A stretch of DNA of 28,601 bases from a virus. The notes under the pieces are model-generated. The model saw nothing but the letters and a program-made list of their open reading frames with translations, ran no database searches and was not told where the DNA came from. Made by a program: the position numbers and the translations under genes. Positions 5,462-10,940 of the stretch are shown here, piece after piece. The stretch is taken from positions 1 through 28,601 of IMG/VR virus record IMGVR_UViG_3300008262_000768; one strand, 5' to 3'. Position 1 is the stretch's first letter, and each line of letters begins with the position of its first letter.

Positions 5462-5724
5462 CAGCAGGCACCATAGAAAGGATTACCAGTTTGGGGCAGG
5501 TTTTGATTGTCACCCGTCACCACATAATCATATGCCAGGCGCTCACGAATGGCAACTGCCTTCTCCACACGATTCAGATACTTCTTGGAAACCTGATCCA
5601 CACCTTTCCAGGAGAGAATTTGCATACACCATTCGGTGCTGATGTCACCGAAAGGAGTTTGGACAGGATAGAAACCGACCAGCATCGTGCCATCCTTAGA
5701 CTGGAGAGTGGGGAAGTCGATCAT
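5461..5724 (-). CDS. Hypothetical protein, 87 aa, first gene of an operon
   Basis: Begins MIDFPTLQSKDGTMLVGFYP; contains WCMQILSWKG and ends GNPFYGAC. Looks like a small alpha/beta domain; not recognised. Transcribed from the TATAAT at 5750-5755. Its leader AAGGTAATCGAGGGACGCCCCC is almost identical to that of the 7347-7538 gene; GAGGG can pair with CCCCC next to the ATG, which may hide the ribosome site. Confidence 0.75.
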   Translation of the reverse strand: MIDFPTLQSKDGTMLVGFYPVQTPFGDISTEWCMQILSWKGVDQVSKKYLNRVEKAVAIRERLAYDYVVTGDNQNLPQTGNPFYGAC

Positions 5725-5749
5725 GGGGGCGTCCCTCGATTACCTTAGT

Positions 5750-5755
5750 ATTATA
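5750..5755 (-). promoter_or_regulatory. -10 box with AAGGTAATC leader
   Basis: TATAAT, then 3 nt, then AAGGTAATC (5746-5738). The same spacing is found at 7564, 9100 and 10639. 25 nt to the ATG. No clear -35. Confidence 0.6.
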
Positions 5756-5757
5756 GG

Positions 5758-5961
5758 TCAGAAGGACGGCACCACGTCGTTCCGTAGACCAGTTTGGGAA
5801 CTGTCCATCCGCTCCCAGACGCTGTAGAGTTTGTTATAAAGTGCAGGCACACTTCCATATTCCCGTGCAATTCTATTTTCCTCACGGAGATTCAATTCCT
5901 GCAGTGCAGATAGAATAATGCCCATTTCATGGACATTTAGTTGTACGTTCGTTTCGATCAT
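5758..5961 (-). CDS. Hypothetical protein, 67 aa
   Basis: ATG 5961 preferred over a TTG at 5976. Sequence MIETNVQLNVHEMGIILSAL, then LNLREENRIAREYGSVPALY and NKLYSVWERM. Helical; the AREYGSVPALYNKLYS core resembles a conserved cyanophage hypothetical. It ends just before the next -10 box, so it closes the operon of the secreted and RlpA-like genes. Function unknown. Confidence 0.75.
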   Translation of the reverse strand: MIETNVQLNVHEMGIILSALQELNLREENRIAREYGSVPALYNKLYSVWERMDSSQTGLRNDVVPSF

Positions 5962-5966
5962 TGTTT

Positions 5967-6377
5967 TCAATCCCAACTAACATTTTGCAAAAGAAATCCT
6001 GGCATCACATAAGTCCAGGCACCATCATTATCTTGACCACCAACTTTATACTCCCACTTATATTCACGCTTGTTGTAATTATCCCACGTCATGTATCCTT
6101 TCTGTTTGTCAAATCGTCCTTTGATGGTGAGACGGAAACGATTCGAAAAAATATTACGAGTGCGAAGTGCTCCACCAACCTCACGGGTTTCTACAATTTT
6201 ACAGGTATCATAATGTGGATTGCCATTATTCTCCAACATGCAGGGAGTTTCGTATGCGAATGGACGTGGCAACCTAGGTGCAACTGGAGCAGAATTGTAT
6301 TTACTTTCAGTTGCAGATGGTGTCGCAAATGCTGGTGATGCCAATAGCAACGATGCGATTAGAAAAAACTTTTTCAT
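5967..6377 (-). CDS. Secreted protein with signal peptide, 136 aa
   Basis: ATG 6377 overlaps the RlpA-like gene stop by 4 nt (ATGA) and has GGAGG 9 nt upstream; an ATG at 6395 is less likely. The N-terminus MKKFFLIASLLLASPAFA is a classic signal peptide with AFA cleavage. The mature part has two cysteines (TPCMLENN, DTCKIVETRE) and is beta-rich (FRLTIKGRFDKQKGYMTWD). Co-transcribed with the RlpA-like protein, so probably works in the periplasm during lysis or entry. Specific function unknown. Confidence 0.75.
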   Translation of the reverse strand: MKKFFLIASLLLASPAFATPSATESKYNSAPVAPRLPRPFAYETPCMLENNGNPHYDTCKIVETREVGGALRTRNIFSNRFRLTIKGRFDKQKGYMTWDNYNKREYKWEYKVGGQDNDGAWTYVMPGFLLQNVSWD

Positions 6378-6688
6378 CCAACTACCCTCCAACATACGGT
6401 TGCGTTTCCTTGTTTTGTAGAAGCAATGTGAGCAAATGCAGCATAACTTAAATCAAGGTCAGCATGAGAATAAGGACCGCGATCATTGACTCTTACGATT
6501 ACCTGTTTGAGATTGTCTTGGTTTGTAACTCTAATTTTAGTTCCCATAGGTAAGTAAGGGTGAGCAGCAGTCCAACGATAAGTATCAAATCGTTCTCCAT
6601 TTGCAGTAGTTTGTCCGTGAAATCCGTCACCAATTCCATAGAATGTGGCAACTCCACAAGTAAGACCAGCAATCAGTGTTTCAATCAT
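6374..6688 (-). CDS. RlpA-type double-psi beta-barrel protein, 104 aa
   Basis: All family signatures are present: ATFYG (14-18), GQTTANGERFD (25-35), TAAHPYLPMGTKIRVTN (40-56), VIVRVNDRGPY (63-73) and DLDLSYAAFAHI (77-88). RlpA of some bacteria is a lytic transglycosylase acting on stem-peptide-free septal peptidoglycan; others only bind. The conserved Asp of NDRGP is intact. Only the barrel is present, with no SPOR domain, which is short for bacterial RlpA. The N-terminus (MIETLIAGLTCG) is a poor signal peptide; C11 could pair with C99. ATG 6688 overlaps the upstream stop as ATGA. Likely wall degradation or remodelling in lysis or infection. Confidence 0.85.
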   Translation of the reverse strand: MIETLIAGLTCGVATFYGIGDGFHGQTTANGERFDTYRWTAAHPYLPMGTKIRVTNQDNLKQVIVRVNDRGPYSHADLDLSYAAFAHIASTKQGNATVCWRVVG

Positions 6689-6879
6689 TGTTTGACTTTC
6701 ATCTCCCAAACATCACGACTCAGAGATTGAACAGCAGAATTCACATTGCTGTCCAGAGAGTGAACTTTGTACTCAAGTTCACCAAGTTGACGATATAGGT
6801 TCAGGCACATGAGAGTATTGGCAGCAATACCCACAATGATTGACCAACCAACAACTTTCTCAAGACTCACATTATTCAC
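6685..6879 (-). CDS. Small membrane protein with coiled coil, GTG start, 64 aa
   Basis: Starts GTG at 6879, overlapping the upstream stop as GTGA. The N-terminal membrane span (VVGWSIIVGIAANTLMCLNL) is followed by a heptad-like helix (LGELEYKVHSLDSNVNSAVQ). Size and layout fit a bitopic membrane protein such as a holin-like or spanin-like element, and it is translationally coupled to the RlpA-like gene. That role is inferred from neighbours only. Confidence 0.75.
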   Translation of the reverse strand: MNNVSLEKVVGWSIIVGIAANTLMCLNLYRQLGELEYKVHSLDSNVNSAVQSLSRDVWEMKVKQ

Positions 6880-7040
6880 TCTGTCACCTCATCATAATCA
6901 ACGGCAAGTTCAAGATAATTGTAACCAATTACCTTACGACCTTCATGGGTAGATGTATTCACAACCACACCATCTTGGGTCAGTTTTTCAACACGACGAT
7001 TTGCCGCATTGTTCATTTTAATAGTCCAATAATAACTCAT
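6876..7040 (-). CDS. Hypothetical small protein, 54 aa
   Basis: Strong ribosome site AGGAGGAATCTC before ATG 7040. Reads MSYYWTIKMNNAANRRVEKL, then TQDGVVVNTSTHEGRKVIGY and ends VDYDEVTE. Beta-rich. Overlaps the 7037 gene stop by 4 nt (ATGA) and the next GTG by 4 nt. Function unknown. Confidence 0.7.
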   Translation of the reverse strand: MSYYWTIKMNNAANRRVEKLTQDGVVVNTSTHEGRKVIGYNYLELAVDYDEVTE

Positions 7041-7192
7041 GAGATTCCTCCTGTTTTGTTATATTCTATCATAGATCGACGTGCAGAGTAAGCCTCAAAT
7101 TCGGATGGAAATGATGCAATGGTCCGACCATTATCTGCCCAGTACAGATACCAACGTCTGGCAAAATGTTTGATGAGAATAGGTTTGTCCAT
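7037..7192 (-). CDS. Hypothetical small basic protein, 51 aa
   Basis: Two adjacent ATGs (7195 and 7192); the second is chosen because GAGG lies 4 nt upstream of it but abuts the first. Sequence MDKPILIKHFARRWYLYWAD, then GRTIASFPSEFEAYSARRSM. Basic and aromatic. The 3' end carries the Shine-Dalgarno sequence of the next gene (TGGIS codons). Function unknown. Confidence 0.7.
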   Translation of the reverse strand: MDKPILIKHFARRWYLYWADNGRTIASFPSEFEAYSARRSMIEYNKTGGIS

Positions 7193-7350
7193 CATTCCTC
7201 GGGGTAAAGTTTCCAAGTATCGGGATAGATTCCCATCTCTTCACAGCGCACCTCATAGGCAATACGCTGTAAGCAAAGAAGATCCATGGATTCAACTGCT
7301 TTCATAATGGAGCGGCGAATCTGCTTGTCTTGAACTGTGTCGGCAATCAT
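7192..7350 (-). CDS. Hypothetical small protein, 52 aa
   Basis: ATG 7350 overlaps the upstream stop as ATGA. MIADTVQDKQIRRSIMKAVE, then LLCLQRIAYEVRCEEMGIYP and DTWKLYPEE. Helical, with two cysteines. The last codons (Glu-Glu-stop) supply the GAGGA ribosome site for the next gene. Function unknown. Confidence 0.7.
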   Translation of the reverse strand: MIADTVQDKQIRRSIMKAVESMDLLCLQRIAYEVRCEEMGIYPDTWKLYPEE

Positions 7351-7538
7351 TTGATGTCACCTTCAGCGATCAGACCCATGATTTCACGAGCAGTAGCAGC
7401 AAAGTTGATGTGATCCTCCAGACCTTCATCGGAATAGACCTTGAACAGATCAGATTCCCTGTAGGTATCCATGATCAGAGCGCAGGCATCATACAGGGCA
7501 GCGATGTGATGTGCCTTGGACTGAAAGGAAAGTGCCAT
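7347..7538 (-). CDS. Hypothetical helical protein, 63 aa, first gene of an operon
   Basis: MALSFQSKAHHIAALYDACA, LIMDTYRESDLFKVYSDEGL, EDHINFAATAREIMGLIAEG. All-helical. Its leader AAGGTAATCGAGGGGCGCCCCC contains a 10-bp palindrome (GGGGCGCCCC) over the ribosome site, next to the ATG. It heads the run 7538 to 5758 and follows the methyltransferase gene. Function unknown. Confidence 0.75.
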   Translation of the reverse strand: MALSFQSKAHHIAALYDACALIMDTYRESDLFKVYSDEGLEDHINFAATAREIMGLIAEGDIK

Positions 7539-7563
7539 GGGGGCGCCCCTCGATTACCTTTGT

Positions 7564-7569
7564 ATTATA
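7564..7569 (-). promoter_or_regulatory. -10 box with AAGGTAATC leader
   Basis: TATAAT, 3 nt, AAGGTAATC (7560-7552), ATG 25 nt downstream at 7538. The leader is nearly the same as that at 5750. Confidence 0.6.
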
Positions 7570-7611
7570 GGGCAAAGGAGAGGGGGGTTCAACGACTCCT
7601 GTACCACTTGT

Positions 7612-8514
7612 TCAACTGTCCACCTTCACGATCAGGATCTCATGAGATTCTTTAGTATTGCTCCCACCAGATACAATACGATTATCACCAATACGTGTCT
7701 CTCCTAATTGATAGGAATAGTGCCACTCTGGGAAATACTGATCAAAATCTTTGTAGTATTCACGGATCGTCTCACAATTGTTGTAAGACAGGATAAAACT
7801 GCCTTTATGGTTGTGCAACAGATCCCTCAGTGTTTCATGATCAAAACCAGTATGATGCACGTCAATATTGCAGTTGGGATACATTCCCTTCAGCATTTTG
7901 TTATCGGAATCCTTATCCAAATAGTATGGAGGATCCAGATAAAGAAGATCACCAGAATGTTCTGGGATTACATCAACAAACGATGCCTTTTCCACATGCA
8001 GATCTTTATTCTTGTAGGATCTGATGTTGTGGACCATCTTATCCCATTTGGTCTGACTTTCATAGATCTTACTCATCCAACCCAGATACATCGGTCCATA
8101 GGACAGATTATGATTGAAATAATAGTATGCTGCAGCAGTCAGATCATCCAATTGGATTGGATCACGCTTATAATAATCAGTGTGCCAATCTTTGAGCATG
8201 TCCTGAGTATACTGCCACTGCAGCAACATTTCCTTAATCTCAGCATACTTTTCCTTGGTAGGAGTCAACTCCTGAAGTTTATCTGCCAACTCATGTGGAG
8301 AAGACAGAAGAACATTCCAGAAGTTGACCAGGGCATCAAAGATGTCGAACCCATAAACAGGAACGCCAAGTTCAGATGCCCACTTTGATTCTAAACTACC
8401 TCCACCAACAAATGGTGAGATGATACGCTGGGGATATGGTAGTCTAGGAATATATTGGGTGATAAGTTTGTATGCCTTTGACTTACCACCAGCATAGCGG
8501 AGAGGTGTCTTCAT
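7612..8514 (-). CDS. dam: D12-class DNA adenine-N6 methyltransferase, 300 aa
   Basis: Transfers methyl from S-adenosylmethionine to adenine N6 in DNA. TPLRYAGGK (3-11) is motif X, PFVGGGS (34-40) the SAM-binding motif I, and LDPPYY (193-198) catalytic motif IV. The order X-I-IV and the length (about 280-300) fit Dam/DpnIIA-type enzymes, which usually recognise GATC. The target specificity cannot be read from sequence. The ATG overlaps the stop of the GIY-YIG-like gene (ATGA), so the two are translated together, suggesting a restriction-modification pair. Could also act alone in protection or timing. ORF complete and intact. Confidence 0.9.
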   Translation of the reverse strand: MKTPLRYAGGKSKAYKLITQYIPRLPYPQRIISPFVGGGSLESKWASELGVPVYGFDIFDALVNFWNVLLSSPHELADKLQELTPTKEKYAEIKEMLLQWQYTQDMLKDWHTDYYKRDPIQLDDLTAAAYYYFNHNLSYGPMYLGWMSKIYESQTKWDKMVHNIRSYKNKDLHVEKASFVDVIPEHSGDLLYLDPPYYLDKDSDNKMLKGMYPNCNIDVHHTGFDHETLRDLLHNHKGSFILSYNNCETIREYYKDFDQYFPEWHYSYQLGETRIGDNRIVSGGSNTKESHEILIVKVDS

Positions 8515-9077
8515 TTAGTCTTGCGATCGATTTTGTACTGCCCAAATGCTTCATGAATAATACTAGGAAGTGCTACACCAGTCTCTTGATAGTTCCACTT
8601 AGGATAGCAACCTTCAATAGCATTATACTGCATCAGACAATTTTCTTCAATACCCTTGGCACTCACAGGAACAACCATCTGCTCAGACTTAAAGAGACCA
8701 GGAACTTCAACAACAATCGGTTCCATGTAAATCATATAAACTTCTACCTTGTTTCCTTGATCCAGTTGCTCACGCATAAACCAATTGATAGCAAACCGAT
8801 TGATGCCAGGGTCATCTTGACCAGCATTCAAATAAAAACCCATACAACCTTGAATACCGCTCTTGGTAGAAGATTGACCAATCTTATAGATCTCTCCGTT
8901 GACACACAAAATATACACAAGAGAGACATGCTTGTTTTTCAACTTCTTAGGGAAGTTGCTGTCATAATTCAGAACAAGTTTAGTCTTGTAAAGCACATGC
9001 TTAGGACCAGAATAAGTATCAGTTCCGTGAACAATCTCACCGACACGAATTGCATTTGGAATGTCAGAAACGTTCAT
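8511..9077 (-). CDS. GIY-YIG / T5orf172-like protein, putative endonuclease, 188 aa
   Basis: VYIL (54-57) followed by EIYKIGQS (62-69) matches the two-tyrosine core of the GIY-YIG/T5orf172 fold. Downstream R94 (INRF), E144 or E145 (GIEENCLMQY) and N162 (PKWN) are in the order of the catalytic Arg, Glu and Asn. The rest (FYLNAGQDDPGINRF) is not recognised. It is the first gene of a two-gene unit with the adenine methyltransferase, starting from its own -10 at 9100. Likely a restriction or homing-type nuclease; a non-catalytic DNA-binding role is possible. The fold assignment rests on short motifs. Confidence 0.6.
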   Translation of the reverse strand: MNVSDIPNAIRVGEIVHGTDTYSGPKHVLYKTKLVLNYDSNFPKKLKNKHVSLVYILCVNGEIYKIGQSSTKSGIQGCMGFYLNAGQDDPGINRFAINWFMREQLDQGNKVEVYMIYMEPIVVEVPGLFKSEQMVVPVSAKGIEENCLMQYNAIEGCYPKWNYQETGVALPSIIHEAFGQYKIDRKTK

Positions 9078-9099
9078 GTGTTTGACTGATTACCTTGTA

Positions 9100-9105
9100 A
9101 TTATA
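9100..9105 (-). promoter_or_regulatory. -10 box with AAGGTAATC leader, within the upstream gene end
   Basis: TATAAT, 3 nt, AAGGTAATC (9096-9088), ATG 22 nt downstream. It overlaps the last codons of the metallopeptidase gene. It would drive the nuclease/methyltransferase pair. Confidence 0.55.
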
Positions 9106-9577
9106 CTGCCTGCATCAGGCGGTTGGGGAAATGGTGTACCACTTCTGGAACTGGCACATTCAATTCATCATACAAATACTCCAGATATAGGGTTTCTTCT
9201 TGCTCCCGTGCCTCTATTTCGTGTGCCTGATGCCAATAGTCCACATCTTCCATACATTCTTTACCATAATACATTTTTCCGCTTCGGAGTCGCAGTGAAC
9301 CTACTACCCACTGCCGCAGGTGCGTCAGTTCATGTAAAAGAGTTTGTATATACAACTCTTGGTCCATATGGGTATTCAGTTCAATCAGGAAGTGACGGGG
9401 GCGATAAGTTTCACCCACAACATCACAATACCCATAAACACACTCACGATTCAGACCACGATGAACAATATCCACCGTGATCTTGTGGCGTGGGAAGAAC
9501 CTATTCAGAAACCAAGAGGTAACATCCTCACAGATCCGCTTGCGATAACCATATCCAGAATGCGTGATGTAAGACAT
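9101..9577 (-). CDS. HELTH zinc metallopeptidase-like protein, 158 aa
   Basis: HELTH (82-86) is the zincin motif with the two His ligands and catalytic Glu. HEIEAREQE (119-127) supplies a likely third Glu ligand as in SprT-like and phage WEIEA proteins. ATG 9577 has GGGG 4 nt upstream. The frame continues open upstream (ATCGTTCATTTGGTTTTTGC codons) as hydrophobic VCFIVHLVFALGS without an ATG, so the true N-terminus may be the 9505-9639 ORF joined by a -1 shift. Substrate unknown: peptide or protein hydrolysis, in the cell or at the membrane. Confidence 0.75.
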   Translation of the reverse strand: MSYITHSGYGYRKRICEDVTSWFLNRFFPRHKITVDIVHRGLNRECVYGYCDVVGETYRPRHFLIELNTHMDQELYIQTLLHELTHLRQWVVGSLRLRSGKMYYGKECMEDVDYWHQAHEIEAREQEETLYLEYLYDELNVPVPEVVHHFPNRLMQAV

Positions 9578-9639
9578 TGACCCCAGTGCAAAAACCAAAT
9601 GAACGATGAAACAAACAGGAGTTTTTCTTTAGCAGTCAT
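9505..9639 (-). pseudogene. Out-of-frame 5' segment, probably the metallopeptidase N-terminus
   Basis: ATG 9639, 2 nt past the stop expected for the upstream gene, begins MTAKEKLLFV. Read straight on, the frame ends after 44 aa at 9505. A -1 shift at the GTT codon gives MTAKEKLLFV-FIVHLVFALG and runs into MSYITHSG of the peptidase. The joined N-terminus is a well-formed signal peptide or anchor (KEK then a 15-residue hydrophobic run). It may be a mutation, a sequencing error or a frameshift site. Confidence 0.45.
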
Positions 9640-9641
9640 AC

Positions 9642-9954
9642 TCAACGAGCGTACAAATAAGAACCTGCCCAGTCAGCATTCTCAAGCAACCATTCACGCT
9701 GCTCAATGATACGCAGATCGTAGCGAACACCTTATACCTTCTTTCAGTTTAGCAACAGATGCCTTGTGATAGGCAATACCAGTTTCAGTATTACCTTCCA
9801 GACGCTTCAGAGAACTCTGATGGGACTTGATGCTATATTCAATGTAGTTCTGGCGCAGTGCCTCACAGAGAGCATAGGTGTGCCCCAGAACTGCCTCTGC
9901 GATGTTCTTCCGTGCCTCTGCTTGGGCGGAATACTCAGCGAAGGTGGTGGTCAT
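9642..9954 (-). pseudogene. Small helical protein, frame-broken near its C-terminus
   Basis: ATG 9954, 21 nt after a TATAAT. The frame reads MTTTFAEYSAQAEARKNIAE onward to KLKEGIR, then goes to an unrelated CSLRSAYH and stops at 9703. In the shifted frame the codons from 9728 down read GVRYDLRIIEQREWLLENAD then WAGSYLYAR and stop at 9642, 2 nt before the next ATG. The surplus is 1 nt modulo 3; GAAGGTATAAGGTGTT looks like a 7-nt partial duplication. The intact product would be about 101 aa, helical. Function unknown. Confidence 0.6.
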
Positions 9955-9975
9955 TGCTTGGTTGCGTATGTGCTT

Positions 9976-9981
9976 ATTATA
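9976..9981 (-). promoter_or_regulatory. -10 box with CATACGCAAC leader
   Basis: TATAAT, 5 nt, CATACGCAAC (9970-9961), 6 nt, ATG 9954. The promoter at 23344 has the same 10-mer with identical spacing on both sides. Confidence 0.6.
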
Positions 9982-10006
9982 GGGCACTCAGAGGCGCCCA
10001 GAGCGG

Positions 10007-10132
10007 TCAGTATGCCAGTTCAGGATCTGGCACCCAGTAGTCGTCATTCTCCAAATAACCCATCCAATCTTGGGGGTCTGTATCATACAGGGCAATTTCC
10101 CGCAGTTCATCAATCAGTTCAGACAGGTCCAT
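10007..10132 (-). CDS. Acidic mini-protein, 41 aa
   Basis: MDLSELIDELREIALYDTDP, then QDWMGYLENDDYWVPDPELA and Y. Very acidic with two tryptophans. It has its own -10 (10158-10163, 25 nt upstream) and is bounded by another -10 downstream, so it is a one-gene unit. GAGAGAAGCG may hold the ribosome site. Function unknown. Confidence 0.65.
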   Translation of the reverse strand: MDLSELIDELREIALYDTDPQDWMGYLENDDYWVPDPELAY

Positions 10133-10157
10133 GAGAGAAGCGTTCAACTACTTGGAT

Positions 10158-10163
10158 ATTATA
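10158..10163 (-). promoter_or_regulatory. -10 box directly after a terminator hairpin
   Basis: The minus strand reads GGGTTTTCTGCTATAAT: the T tail of the 10171-10189 hairpin runs into the -10, so termination of one unit and initiation of the next share about 35 nt. Confidence 0.55.
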
Positions 10164-10166
10164 GCA

Positions 10167-10189
10167 GAAAACCCGCCGAGTGGGCGGGT
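10167..10189 (-). terminator. Intrinsic terminator of the 10203-10613 gene
   Basis: The minus strand reads ACCCGCC-CACTC-GGCGGGT then TTT. A 7-bp GC-rich stem with a 5-nt loop, 13 nt past the stop codon. Confidence 0.8.
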
Positions 10190-10191
10190 CT

Positions 10192-10202
10192 TGTGCCAGT
10201 TT
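10192..10202 (-). repeat. AAACTGGCACA motif after a stop codon
   Basis: Directly follows the TAA of the 10203-10613 gene and precedes the terminator hairpin. Same element at 10675-10685; AACTGGCACA at 23379-23388. Confidence 0.55.
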
Positions 10203-10613
10203 TTAGACTGCCAATGCACCAGAGGGAATTTCTACACCTTCCAAGTAAGAATCGTGCCAATCGCAAGTATCATAGCACAACCAACCTTCAGATTGAGTGT
10301 AGACATAAGCAAACTCTTCACCATTCTGAAGATACTCTGCCAAGTTTGCATCAAGGCGAGGAGGAGAATCTTCACCACGTTGAGAGTAGTATTGGGGACC
10401 ATAAACACCCTTCACACCAGAACCATCCCAACGCTCATCTGTCCAGGCACAGGACATATCACCACCATCAATCAGTTCAGCGGCAAGAGATTTGGTATTG
10501 TAGTGAGTCTTCAAGATACGACCCAACCACTCAGGATAACCATCCCAATGGGAATAAGCAGAGAGAATAGAACCATCAAGGAGTTCGATACCAATCCGAG
10601 AGCGGGTTGCCAT
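10203..10613 (-). CDS. Conserved phage hypothetical, MATRSRIGI family, 136 aa
   Basis: MATRSRIGIELLDGSILSAY, then SHWDGYPEWLGRILKTHYNT and ELIDGGDMSCAW. This opening, with the HWDGYPEWLG motif, recurs in hypothetical proteins of many T4-like phages and bacteria as I remember them. Later segments are aspartate- and aromatic-rich (YGPQYYSQRGEDSPP, GWLCYDTCDWHD). No catalytic role is known to me. Single-gene unit: -10 at 10639 and terminator at 10167. Soluble. Confidence 0.8.
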   Translation of the reverse strand: MATRSRIGIELLDGSILSAYSHWDGYPEWLGRILKTHYNTKSLAAELIDGGDMSCAWTDERWDGSGVKGVYGPQYYSQRGEDSPPRLDANLAEYLQNGEEFAYVYTQSEGWLCYDTCDWHDSYLEGVEIPSGALAV

Positions 10614-10638
10614 GAGGCGTTTCGTTGATTACCTCCAT

Positions 10639-10644
10639 ATTATA
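10639..10644 (-). promoter_or_regulatory. -10 box with GAGGTAATC leader
   Basis: TATAAT, 3 nt, GAGGTAATC (10635-10627): one mismatch from the AAGGTAATC leaders and the same spacing. 25 nt to ATG 10613. Confidence 0.6.
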
Positions 10645-10645
10645 A

Positions 10646-10694
10646 TGGGTCTCCCAGCGAACCAGAAGACCCAGTGTGCCAGTTTACAAACTGG
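10646..10694 (-). terminator. Paired hairpins between cp12 and the next promoter
   Basis: First CCAGTTTGTAAACTGG (10694-10679), a 6-7 bp stem that includes AAACTGGCACA (10685-10675). Then TGGGTCT (10673-10667) pairs with AGACCCA (10652-10646), next to the TATAAT at 10639. No U tract, so the pair may slow or process the transcript rather than end it. Confidence 0.5.
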
Positions 10695-10696
10695 TC

Positions 10697-10909
10697 TCAG
10701 TCATCATACACTCTACACTCTAATGCATCAGGATTGGCATCACAATAAAGTTCCAGTGGTGTAGGATCGTGAGAGTCTTCAGGATGGTGTTCTTTATATG
10801 TTTTAAGTGCTTCTAATTCTTCTTCAGTATGTCTTCTCGCCTGTGGAGAAATAGTTGGGTCACTCAAAAGGTCCTCGTCCTTCTGAATATGTTGGTCGAT
10901 GTTATCCAT
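10697..10909 (-). CDS. cp12: CP12-like Calvin-cycle inhibitor, 70 aa
   Basis: CP12 bridges GAPDH and phosphoribulokinase into an inactive complex, shutting down carbon fixation; phage copies are thought to favour NADPH and pentose use for nucleotide synthesis. The C-terminus LELYCDANPDALECRVYDD is the CP12 GAPDH-binding end, with the Cys56-Cys65 pair. The N-terminal Cys pair and AWD_VEEL core of host CP12 are absent, replaced by SPQARRHTEEELEALKTYKE, as in other phage forms I recall. Acts in the host cytoplasm. Preceded by a possible late promoter at 10930-10937. Confidence 0.85.
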   Translation of the reverse strand: MDNIDQHIQKDEDLLSDPTISPQARRHTEEELEALKTYKEHHPEDSHDPTPLELYCDANPDALECRVYDD

Positions 10910-10929
10910 AGTTTTGTATCATGATGATA

Positions 10930-10937
10930 TATTTATT
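10930..10937 (-). promoter_or_regulatory. Possible T4-type late promoter (AATAAATA)
   Basis: The minus strand reads AAAAATAAATATATC about 20 nt before the cp12 ATG, matching the late -10 consensus NATAAATA. AT-rich DNA produces such matches by chance. Confidence 0.3.
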
Positions 10938-10940
10938 TTT

